From positions 10,941,114 through 11,005,113 of the forward strand of contig NC_135128.1 of NCBI RefSeq assembly GCF_050908995.1: a stretch of 64,000 nucleotides of DNA, given 5' to 3'. The first letter of the stretch is position 1, and the number at the start of each line of letters is the position of its first letter. This DNA is from Andrena cerasifolii. Its lineage: Eukaryota; Arthropoda; Insecta; Hymenoptera; Andrenidae. Below, piece after piece: positions 27,001-35,585 of this stretch. The notes beneath the pieces are model-generated. The model did no database searches. It worked only from the letters and a program-made list of their open reading frames with translations, and was not told the origin of the DNA. Both the position numbers and the translations under genes were made by a program.

Positions 27001-27255
27001 TTCCCGTTAACTAGAATTTCTTTTTACTTTCAAGAAAATGAATGTTTCTTATTCACAAAGAAATGTATAGAATAAAAATTTCGGTTAACACACTGCACTG
27101 AAAACATAATAGTCATAAAATTACAGTTATGTTATTGGCGACAGATCACAGTCGATTATATAATTTATTTTACCTAAAAAATTATTAGTTTATTATTAAC
27201 TTGTTGTGAAAGTTATTGCTTCGCTGTAGACGAGGTATGAATCGAAGGAGATCGT
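24071..27255. other. Non-coding, no gene recognised
   Basis: A 148-codon plus frame at 24306-24752 has no ATG near its start and no recognised motif. An A-run at 26759-26770 has no recognisable retroposon body before it. Positions 26880-27230 are AT-rich. No mobile element ends were found in this stretch. Confidence 0.5.
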
Positions 27256-27885
27256 CTATGAATTTTCGCAAGTGCCAGGTGTACATAATTGCGCGATGTG
27301 ATCGATAATAAGGGCTGCCCTGATACCTGTGCTAATAATTCCGCCGTCTGTCGGCCGTTGGAACGATGACAGAAGCTTATGGCGTCGGACTCGGTATGCC
27401 GGATCCATCGTGTAAGGGACTTGGTGCATTACGAGACCAATGTTGAACATGTTCTCTGCAGGGGATCGATGCGTCAGTTCGGTTTGACATAGTCGATCTA
27501 AGTGCTGAACCTTGTATCTGGCTAGTGGTACTCTTTTTCCGCCGTGATTGATACGTTACGATGAAGGATTCAAAGTCGGGCTTCTTGCGCGAGATTTGCT
27601 GATGCAGTGGTTGTCGAGAACTCGCCCTTTCAGCTGCAACGGGGATGCTGCCTCGCAGCATCCGAGCACGGAGGCTGAATAGATACAGATGATCCAGCCA
27701 AACATTGTTGTAAATTCTGACCAAGTTTCGGGTGGATCGAATAAGCTGAATCGGCACTCTTTTAATTCTTATCCCAACAAGGGGAGGACACCGTGTGATT
27801 GGCGTCGATTTTTATGAGCCTTGGCACGATGGATCTGTGTCGAAAATAAGTAAATAGGTGTCCGAGCGTTTCAGTCAATAGGCCT
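27256..27885 (-). pseudogene. Possible 7TM chemoreceptor pseudogene, C-terminal half
   Basis: Read on the minus strand, three open blocks follow one another. The first (about 27885-27770) includes TETLGHLFTYFRHRSIV. The second (from 27757) includes PIQLIRSTRNLVRIYNNV and then continues, after a one-base shift, as FGWIICIYSASVLG, a hydrophobic segment. This frame stops at TAA 27556-27558, then stays open to TAG at 27256 with MHQVPYTMDPAYR and RRHKLLSSFQRP. In insect gustatory receptors a helix with L...N..FG precedes TM5, and H.L...T.D...R......SLQ...RP precedes TM7; the order and spacing here resemble that. The family's final TY.....QF signature is not visible. If real it is dead: it has a frameshift and a stop, and a fold-back element starts only 5 bp upstream. 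It may instead be a chance low-stop region. The family call is inference from motif memory. Confidence 0.22.
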
Positions 27886-27889
27886 CAAT

Positions 27890-28229
27890 AATAAAGATAT
27901 TTACATGTAAATTATTAAAAATTTCATAGTGGCCGTTGGGTTTTAGTGGGTAAAAATCCCACGCTCCCCTGGCGCTCCCCGGGGATTCCCCTTTGGAGGT
28001 GTCGGGGTGGCTTTTGAAAATTTCCCCAAGTTAAAAAAAAATTATAAAAAAAATAATTTATAAAAAAAATTTATAATTTTTTTTTTAACGTGGAGACATC
28101 TTCAAAAGGCACCCCGACGCCTCCAGAAGGGAATCTCCCGCGGGCGCCAGAGTAGTTTGGGATTTTTACCCACTAAAACCCTACGGCCACTATGAAAATT
28201 TTAATAATTTACATGTAAATATCTTTATT
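27890..28229. mobile_element. Fold-back (long inverted repeat) element, family unassigned
   Basis: The two halves of this 340-bp segment are reverse complements of each other at roughly 85% identity. The left arm starts AATAAAGATATTTACATGTA at 27890 and the right arm ends with its exact complement at 28229. Both arms carry TTTCATAGTGGCCGT, GGGTTTTAGTGGGTAAAAAT and a GTCGGGGTG block. The arms meet at an A/T-only centre (about 28033-28086). It has no coding capacity. No convincing direct target duplication is present just outside the arms, so the exact ends and superfamily are open; arms of about 145 bp suit a fold-back MITE. As DNA or RNA it would form one long hairpin. Confidence 0.8.
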
Positions 28230-29455
28230 CATCTTGGAGTGCCAATTGAAAATACACCGAAAAGATTCTCGTAGCTTTCGTCGGAGATCACAAAGGGTCG
28301 GGGAACTAAAATCCCGTGGACTGTTATTGCATTTAGCAACAGCTTTGCTAACTTTAATTGTTTCACGGTGAAGGAACGAAGTAATTGGGAAAGATTGAAG
28401 CTGTTTTGTAACGACCGGCTGGACAGAAGTTTCGAACCAGTTAGCTTTAATGGGGGAAGCTGAAGTTTCTTTTTGAAGTTGATGGTAAGTGCGAGGTTTG
28501 TCAGAGGAATCGCCGCGATGCTGTGAAGTTTGAAGGATTTTTGGCGCGACTGTCTGAGAGCATACATGTAAAGGGTAAAAGCTAACCGTCCGTAGCAACC
28601 GCGGAAAATATAGTTAACGGGAGGGGCGGCGGGCTTGAAAGGAATTTATTAAATTTAAATTAATGAGCCACTCACGTTTAATTACGGGGCGAAATGTCGG
28701 CGTCAAAGGTATTCGCCAGTTCCTGTTCTTTTATTCCCTCGCGGGCTCTTGTAAAAATAAACATGCAACGATGATACGATCCACTGCGGCAGGGAACAGT
28801 CGAAAATTAATTTCGCAGAAGAATCACAAGAGGAAATGTAACGCAGCGGCATTCAATTCGAGTGCTATTAACCAGTGAATAAAATTGTTTATGGAACCGG
28901 AGCGAAGTGAAATGCATTTAATTTCCGACCATTTCAAATAAAGTATCGTGTTTCCGCCGATTACACGATTCTGTCTGTTAATTGGAAATTGAGAGATGAC
29001 TCGCACTTGACTCTGCTTGCCGGCTGACGTATTCTTCACAGACGAATAATTCGACGGCCCAGGCTTTTCAAATGCACGTGCATTCTCGCGTAGAATAAAT
29101 TTCTGCCATGCAGTATTCATGCCTGCATTTTAAGGTCTATCTCTGTTGCCTTAGAAGCGTAAGAATCTTTATCAAGTTTCTGTAGGTTGAATAGAATTTC
29201 GTATATATCAGAAATATATTCGATCCTGTTCAACGCGCTCGTGCGCAGTCATGCAGAAAAGTACTGAACACATGTAAACGTACTTTTCACGGTGGAATAA
29301 ATGTTTCTATAGAACGAGAGCAAAATGCAGATGGTTCCGTACAAAATTGCATCTGAATACAGTAGGATCGTTTTCAAATTTGCTAAAGTCCTCTTAAAAA
29401 GTACACAGAAGTGATCATGATTTTTAGAGAATTGACTATTAAGGATTAGTGCCGG
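28230..29455. other. Non-coding or decayed; no gene recognised
   Basis: Two overlapping minus frames (28209-28598 and 28229-28567) stay open for 112-129 codons next to the fold-back element. They are rich in Leu, Ser and Lys and could be the other side of the possible chemoreceptor pseudogene, but no family motif is visible in them. The remainder (28600-29455) shows nothing. Confidence 0.4.
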
Positions 29456-29881
29456 ATGAAAATAAATCTGACTGCTATATCGATTCTGATTGGACTCACA
29501 ATCAGCATTGTAATTAGCATTCGCTTCGCGTTACTGTACCTCGAGGCTGAGATTGTTAAAATCGTAATCTATGTACTTGATAAAACGATATCCGAATTCA
29601 CGCTCGTAAGTTCGTATTACCTGGTATTTGCATTCAGATTATTAGTGGAGTGCTTTAGTTATGTGCGACGATTAAAATCGCCGAAGCGATATTCGTCTGA
29701 CAATGAGTCGCTCGATTTATGCAGCAAATCCAATCGTAACTTTGCCTCCCTGTACATTAGCGATACGTACAACTACGGGACGAAAATATCTTCCTCTAAT
29801 TTAATAACTCTCCTCCTCGCCATCGACTATCTCCCATCGACGATAAACCTGTCCTCGGGTTTCGTTTCGAATTCCGTGTAA
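29456..29881 (+). CDS. Hypothetical small membrane protein (weak)
   Basis: This frame of 141 codons starts with ATG and is not overlapped by a long frame on the other strand. The N-terminal segment is strongly hydrophobic (about residues 8-28, including SILIGLTISIVISI), followed by a second hydrophobic stretch at about 34-66 and a polar Ser/Asn-rich tail. Many codons have the purine-N-pyrimidine pattern common in coding DNA. A donor-like GTAAGT lies inside at about 29607, so it could also be an exon start. No homologous family comes to mind, and a frame this long is expected by chance a few times in this window. Treat as unproven. Confidence 0.15.
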   Translation: MKINLTAISILIGLTISIVISIRFALLYLEAEIVKIVIYVLDKTISEFTLVSSYYLVFAFRLLVECFSYVRRLKSPKRYSSDNESLDLCSKSNRNFASLYISDTYNYGTKISSSNLITLLLAIDYLPSTINLSSGFVSNSV

Positions 29882-32025
29882 GCGAGTTCAAAACCACCCG
29901 CACATGAGAAATTTAAATGTGTATCTAAGAATAGGAATTTTCACACAGGTCAGTGCATTGCAGTGGTTGAAGACGGAGTTCGTCTTTCTCTATTATTTTC
30001 TTTGTGCTAGTCTGAAGCACTCGCGTGTACATACTTTTAATAGCTTCATTAATGCATAGGTATTTAATAAGAATGGTAGGAAACATTACTCTCGCGGAGT
30101 ACACAGACACCACCAAATGCAGCCCAATGTTTCTACGCGAATGTACTTTTTCACGAACTTCGGGAAAACCTCCACTGAATGGGTCCCTAAGGGCCTGTAC
30201 GGGTTTACTACGAGGCCACATTGCCATTGGTTCCTTGCATTTATGTATAAATATGTTTCCCTGGAAAGTACACAGGCCCGGTAAGTAGAATGGATCGATT
30301 CATAGTCCGCCACTAGCCAGTGGAACAGCCCGTATAAGACGAGCCAGTGGCTAAGGAGAGTATGCATGTACGTGGTCAGACAATCACAAACTTCAATGCA
30401 CGCGCAGTTCTATCGTATTTCATGCTCTTTGCTAACTGTAAATTGTCTATCCTAATGGTGTCCTTGATTCTCTGGGTACTCGATTCATTTAATTTTGATT
30501 CATGCGAAAATCCGCGTGGCTTTCTAGTGATTACTTTGATTTACATGTTTCCTGAAAGAGGATATGTTGTATCGTTTTATCTTCCTGCATATCGAAATTC
30601 TGCTTACTATCGAGATAGATCGAACGACGAGACATTTTGCGAAAGCTAGACACCCAGTCTGCAGCTCGAGCAGAGGCGAGCGCGTCGCGTTACAAATTAT
30701 CTTCCTCACTTTCCATTTATCGTAATTTTATTGACATTTATAGCTTGATATAAGGTGTTGCAATGTATATGAAATAAGTGAGAGCATCATAAATCACGGC
30801 GGAGATTTGTGTAGGATTTTACTCTCATTTGAAGCTTCCGTGAATCGTTTGGTAAACGTGAGAGTACCGTCGCTGCGTCCTTCGTGTTATACGTATATAA
30901 ATTAATAGGGGATCGCGCAGAATAAAGCAGTGATACCAACATCGTTCGTAGAGTCCAGTATTAATGTTATTCAGGATACAGGTACAGAAATATCACATTC
31001 GAACTTTCTTTTGACCACTTTCTGCGGGCTCACCTTCTCGCGCACCCGTATTCCGCCTTCCCCCTTTGAGAACACCCTCAGTATTCAATGATTTCTCCCC
31101 GATTCGCCGTGTTTCAGTGCACCGGATGATATCTGCGAACGAGTGAGGCTCGAAAGGGTATACGTGTATGTGTGCCTTTCAGTGAACCCATAGTCGATCA
31201 AGGCTGCACTTGTCTGAGAATACTTTCGAGAGGTATCTGCTTCCTTTGTGACACAGGGGAAGAAGCAAATCTAGGCCATACACAGAGGCCTGCTAATATG
31301 ATTTCGCGGGGACAGAGACTCCGTCGATTATTTCCAACCCGCAGTGGCGAGATCCTCGTACTTTGGTGTCTCATTAGCGTCGCGCTGTTATGAAATACAC
31401 AAGCCTGAAAGGTATCGGCAGCATCGAGCGATAAAGTTTCTCCTTGATTAGACACCGGCGTGGATTTTTAAGGAGTAACGTCGCGATTCACGCAGATAAC
31501 GATCTGGACCAGAGAGATACCCTCTTTTATTTCCTCGCGCGTCGAGAGAATCGCGTCCGATTGTAATTAAATGTCGATCGATTCTGCCGTGTTTTAATAT
31601 CGAGCTACGATTCGTAGGCGGTGGAAAGAAATACCCGAGTAATTTCGACAGTTCTCGTTTCAATTCCAATGCGATCAAAAACGTTGAAAAAGATGGGCAA
31701 TTGAGCCAGGAATGGTAAGAAAATACAAGTATCACTGAAGTATCTAGAACTCAACAATTCTTATGTTCCTAAGTCTTGCTTGAAAGTATTATTACTCCCT
31801 TAATTACTCATGATTTTCCAGAACCTCGTGTTTCATGGTATTTCTGACAAATTTGCGAAAGTCTATTTGCACAACTGTGTCGTGAGTGTTTCATTGGGTG
31901 TTACTGAAATCTTCATCTGAAATTACGTTGTCGCTTTTGTCATTACATTATCGTTACACTGTTTCCTTGTAGAAGTGTGTTAAAGAAAATTGCATGGAAT
32001 TTTCACCACATTGGTTGGGGGTAGG
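29882..32025. other. Non-coding, no gene recognised
   Basis: Overlapping plus and minus frames of about 100 codons at 29925-30367 have no motif. Positions 30640-31740 include CpG-rich patches without a recognisable exon. The stretch ends at the target duplication of the hAT-like element. Confidence 0.55.
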
Positions 32026-32437
32026 CATTAATACAGTGATTCCCAAACTGTGGGTCGGGAAGTGTTTTCTGGGGGTCGCCGCGGTTATTTTTAGTTGGCG
32101 ATTCTTAGCACTTACTTAATTTAATATGGTTATATTGTCATATTCTGTTAATGATGTAATGACGTATTTCTATTAATGATAAATGAAAAAAAGAAATAGC
32201 TGGTTACTCAGATGCAAGCAGAACCATCACACTAAATAAGATAATTAAATATATTAAATATCATATAACTAGATATTATTAAGTTAAAATTTTATTCTGA
32301 AATACCTATTTTTAATATGTTTTCTTCATCTTATTAAATTTACCTTACTTTACATGGGGAGAGGGTTGTCGCAGGTTATTTGAATAATATAAAAGGGTGT
32401 CGCGACTCAAAAAAGGTTGGGAAACACTGCATTAATA
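32026..32437. mobile_element. hAT-like MITE, copy 2 (longer)
   Basis: A 396-bp element (32034-32429) is bounded by perfect 8-bp direct repeats CATTAATA (32026-32033 and 32430-32437). The ends are CAGTGATTCCCAAAC and, inverted, GTTGGGAAACACTG. Next to the left end is the GTGGGTCGGG block and next to the right end the GGGTGTCGCGACTC block, a layout common to many hAT non-autonomous elements. The interior is AT-rich and has no reading frame that could be a transposase. The perfect target duplication implies a fairly recent insertion. It shares both ends and much of its left part with the element at 3494-3714, and carries about 175 bp that copy lacks. Confidence 0.93.
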
Positions 32438-32444
32438 CTTCGTT

Positions 32445-32461
32445 GGGGGGGGGGGGGGGGG
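32445..32461 (+). repeat. G17 homopolymer
   Basis: Seventeen consecutive G lie 7 bp beyond the right target duplication of the hAT-like element. This is the longest homopolymer in the window. Its length may be unstable in the organism or wrong in the assembly. Confidence 0.85.
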
Positions 32462-33088
32462 TTAATGACACGCGATACGCATCCTAACGAGGTACCGCAG
32501 AGATTAGAATTTCATTCTCTGAACGGTTAAAGCGATACCGCGCCTCGTCGTAAATTCTTTTATCGCGGTGCTCTAAACGACACCGCTTCGTCGTGATAAT
32601 GCTGAATCGAAGCCACGGAATAACAGAAAGGATTATTGAAAGCATGCTGTGGAGAAAGGGGGAGGCTGGGCCAATGGTTCGCGCGAAGGTACAAATGTCG
32701 CTTTTGTGCTAGTGATTCGTCCCGTTGAGATTTAGTGGTGTCTGTGTTGGAATGGAGACTCGATCTGGCTTATTGGTCTCTGGTGTCCTTGATCGCTAAA
32801 TCACTGAATGGTAATAGCGCAGTAATTGCTAAGTGCTGTGTTTCATCGCCACGTGTACACAGCAGTGTACCCTGGAATTGTGTAATTTTGGATGCACCAT
32901 TTCATTCGCGAGCAACCTGATATCAATATACGTGCAATTATTAACGGACGAACTTCAAACGAATTAGATTCAATTTGCTGTTTTCGGATTTCAGCTGAGA
33001 TCTATGCTTCATTAGAATAAACTAGAAATTAAGTTAGACATATAATTCTACGGTATAAAAGTGTTATTAAAATACGCTAGAACTCCTA
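32462..33088. other. Non-coding spacer between two mobile elements
   Basis: The longest frame is 61 codons (32735-32920 plus) without a motif. Nothing else is seen. Confidence 0.6.
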
Positions 33089-33355
33089 TCTATCTATATT
33101 CATAAAATTCATTTTCTGTCTGTTTGTGTGTTCGTGATACAAATTTACAACGCTGCACTGATCTCGTTCAAATTTGGAACAAATATATGTTCCACACGTC
33201 CGAGCGGAGGTCGATCTATACGTTTTATTGACTACGCCCACGTTTGCGCTCTGTTATGTAATGTTCTGCTTTCGGATTTTTCTCGCTAACTACAATACTG
33301 TCGTTTTTATTTTAAATCTTGCATTAGCCCGGGCAACACCTGGCATTTCAGCTAG
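33089..33355 (+). mobile_element. Helitron-like non-autonomous element
   Basis: The element starts with TC (TCTATCTATATTCATAAAA) right after an A at 33088 and ends with GCTAG right before a T at 33356, the A|TC...CTRR|T arrangement of Helitron insertions. About ten bases before the end, AGCCCGGGCAACACCTGGCA forms the small hairpin (CCCGG/CCTGG) expected in front of CTAG. The left part has the CTGTCTGTTTGTGTG run and a CTGATCTCGTTCAAATTTGG block typical of insect non-autonomous Helitrons. At 267 bp it encodes no Rep/helicase. The frame crossing it (33174-33389) is incidental. Helitrons make no target duplication, so none is expected. Confidence 0.8.
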
Positions 33356-34064
33356 TTATTTATACAGAATTATATTCCCTGGCAAATGAAACTAATGCAA
33401 CTAGAATAAATCGATTTTTAATTAGGCTACTGGGGAGTAGAGTAGCTCGTATACCGCGCCACGGTTTAAGGAGAATAATCCAGTATATGGCCAGACACTC
33501 CTGAAATTTCTGTCCCTCGTAAACCTGCTACACTTTCTACTTCACACTAACACTATACTCTACCAAATACACCTATTTCGTTAAATTAAAAGTATCTCAA
33601 TTGAATTTTAGAAACGCAAGCTGAAAATTTTCAAGTTTCTTGAATTGATCCAGCTAAAGAGTCTTGCGTGAAAACACGATTAAACCGAAGACGATGTGAA
33701 TCCTCCGGGACTCCATATCCATGTCGACCTACATCATACTTTATCGTAATCTTATCGCGACGTAGAAGTTCGTAAAAACTACACATGTTTCAAGGGAAAT
33801 ATATTTTTCACCAAGCACCTTCTCCGAGTCACTATCTGTCCCCCGACACGAGATAAGATTAAATCGTACCTGAAGACGGTTAAGAGATTCCAAAATGACA
33901 CGAATGGCACGTTTATGAGACTTCTAACTCTATCCCCATCTGCAACGCGAGTATGAATCTTTCTTTATCACAGAGAAATAGATGGAATCCATTCTAGGTG
34001 CAGGTTACTCGTAAAACAGGATGTAACTCCTCGTTTACCCAACAGGAACGTGTCGAAGTTGCAG
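33356..34064. other. Non-coding, no gene recognised
   Basis: AT-leaning sequence without long frames, repeats or recognisable signals. Confidence 0.6.
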
Positions 34065-34332
34065 TTACGTCGGGCATTGTTCGCAACTTTTCGTGTTTAT
34101 TGGGGCAACTGCTCTGTCATCGGTTCTGAGGCTTCCTCCTCGGAGAGATATAAGGGTTTCTCTTGAATGGCTCTTGAAGTATCGACAAGTATCGGCAACG
34201 GGAACAACTTGTACGGTTAATCTTGGGTCTGGTTTCTTTACAAACAATGGCTCTTCGGCTCGCGCGACTGAATATGTACAAAGTCTCTATGTACAGAGAG
34301 GATGGCGGAGTACATTTGCAAGGGAATTCAAG

Positions 34333-34362
34333 ATCCTTCCAGTCTAGAAAGCTGGAAGGGTC
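34333..34362. other. Short perfect hairpin
   Basis: CCTTCCAG (34335-34342) and CTGGAAGG (34352-34359) are exact complements separated by nine bases. GATC and GGTC outside them extend the pairing partly. It overlaps the stop of the frame ending at 34344 on the minus strand. It has no run of T that would suggest a terminator. Confidence 0.5.
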
Positions 34363-34627
34363 GGCTGTACATAAACCAGAAGAACGTTAGTGTTTTGATG
34401 GAAGACAGATTGACGTTGCATTGCCCTTATTCTCACAGGATATGCATGCACCATTTGCACGTACCTTGTGTCGTAACCAACATTTTTCATAGTCGATGTT
34501 TCTATTGTATCGAGCTCTTTCAGGGATTCACCATCCTTCACGCCGGCTCTTTCCACGTGAACAGAAATAGCGTTGGTTCCCTCGAGGAAAACGTGTGGCG
34601 TTTTTAAGCTTGGAATATTCCAAGGAT

Positions 34628-34676
34628 CCTTCAGCAATTAAAGCTGACGAAGTATCTGTTCCTTCAGCAATTAAAG
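34628..34676. repeat. 33-bp-period tandem duplication
   Basis: CCTTCAGCAATTAAAG occurs at 34628-34643 and again at 34661-34676, each followed by a similar GACGA-containing tail. The 33-bp period is a multiple of three, so the duplication keeps the minus-strand frame that starts METSSS open. Confidence 0.8.
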
Positions 34677-34695
34677 TCGACGAGGAAGTTTCCAT

Positions 34696-35259
34696 TTAGA
34701 TAAGAGGGTCTTCCTGTTTCAGAACTTCAGAGTTCGCGAGGTTCTTTAAAAAAAACACTTTCTGAATTCAATCACTGTTAACGTCTTGTCCTTTGAGGGA
34801 TAGTTAACAAGTTAGTACGAAATCTTTAAAGTGAAAACTGATAGTCCTGGGCGAAACGCAAACAGTAATCCCCAAGCAAGCGATCTACGAGCCGCAACGC
34901 GGAAGTTGTGGTTGCTGTAGCCTAACAAGTCGGTTTTAGTTATCGACTATTAATTAATTTATTGATGCAGCAGGCGCCTGTGTAAGCGTGCTCGTACCCG
35001 TGAAGAGGTTGGGTAATACGAACTGTTTTGCACTATATTATGCGCCGTATTATGCATCACACTGTGCGGCATATTGTGGAGGTGCGCGTTGATTAATTTC
35101 AGCAGCTGACGTATTATAGTATTTCAATGAAGCTTCAGAATATGTGGACGCAACGTCGGAGGTATACTCTGCATATTAAAACAGTAAAGAAGTGGAAAGT
35201 ATTACGCATAAATGTCAGACAGTAGGAATTATAGAAATATAGAATTTATATTAGGATCA
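34696..35259. other. Non-coding spacer
   Basis: No frame of note. The last bases run into the target duplication of the next element. Confidence 0.6.
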
Positions 35260-35585
35260 CTTGTAAACAGAGTCGGGCATTGAATAAATAAAAAATTATT
35301 TAAATAACGGATCGAATAAAAGTTACTTTAACTTTAGATTATTCGACGAACAAAATTAATTTCCTTATTCGTCGAGTGTTTCAATTTGAACGTCGAATAC
35401 ATTTTTCAACTTTAACTTCAACTTTAACGTTCTTCGACGTCGAATAATTTTTCTGGCGCGCGTAAGAGTCGCTAAGGACCATCATTGGACGATACTACAT
35501 TGTCAAACGCCGACCATATTTTTAATTTTTATTCGTTATTCAAAATTTTATTTAAATACAAATTTTGACCATCTGTGCTTGCAAA
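35260..35585. mobile_element. hAT-like MITE, CAGAG family, copy 1
   Basis: A 310-bp element (35268-35577) has CTTGTAAA before it (35260-35267) and CTTGCAAA after it (35578-35585), an 8-bp target duplication with one change. It starts CAGAGTCGGGCATTGAATAA and ends with the imperfect complement, TTGACCATCTGTG. The interior has the family's repeated TTATTCGTCGA / TTCGACG words in both orientations and CAACTTTAACTTCAACTTTA runs, and encodes nothing. Its closest relatives are at 38679-39013 and 51177-51418. Confidence 0.85.

Larger units (their letters stand above)
34065..34695 (-). pseudogene. Low-stop region, possible decayed coding sequence
   Basis: Two minus-strand frames are unusually open. 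One runs from ATG at 34693-34695, begins METSSSTLIAEG and repeats the peptide as TSSALIAEG, reflecting a 33-bp duplication; it then meets stops but stays Cys-rich. The other is open from 34637 to TAG at 34344-34346 (containing VFLEGTNAISVHVERAG and STMKNVGYDTRYVQMV), meets one more stop and is open again from 34247 to 34065 (containing KKPDPRLTVQVVPVADTC). Codons in the second frame are biased to purine-N-pyrimidine. A good donor (CAAG|GTACGT) and acceptor (CTAAC branch site, then TTTATGTACAG) about 100 bp apart also lie here. I cannot name a family. It may be exons of an unknown gene, a decayed copy, or chance. Confidence 0.2.

Noticed and set aside
28428..28440. TTTCGAACCAG, another B-box-like word
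   Set aside because: No T-arm pairing and no cloverleaf around it.
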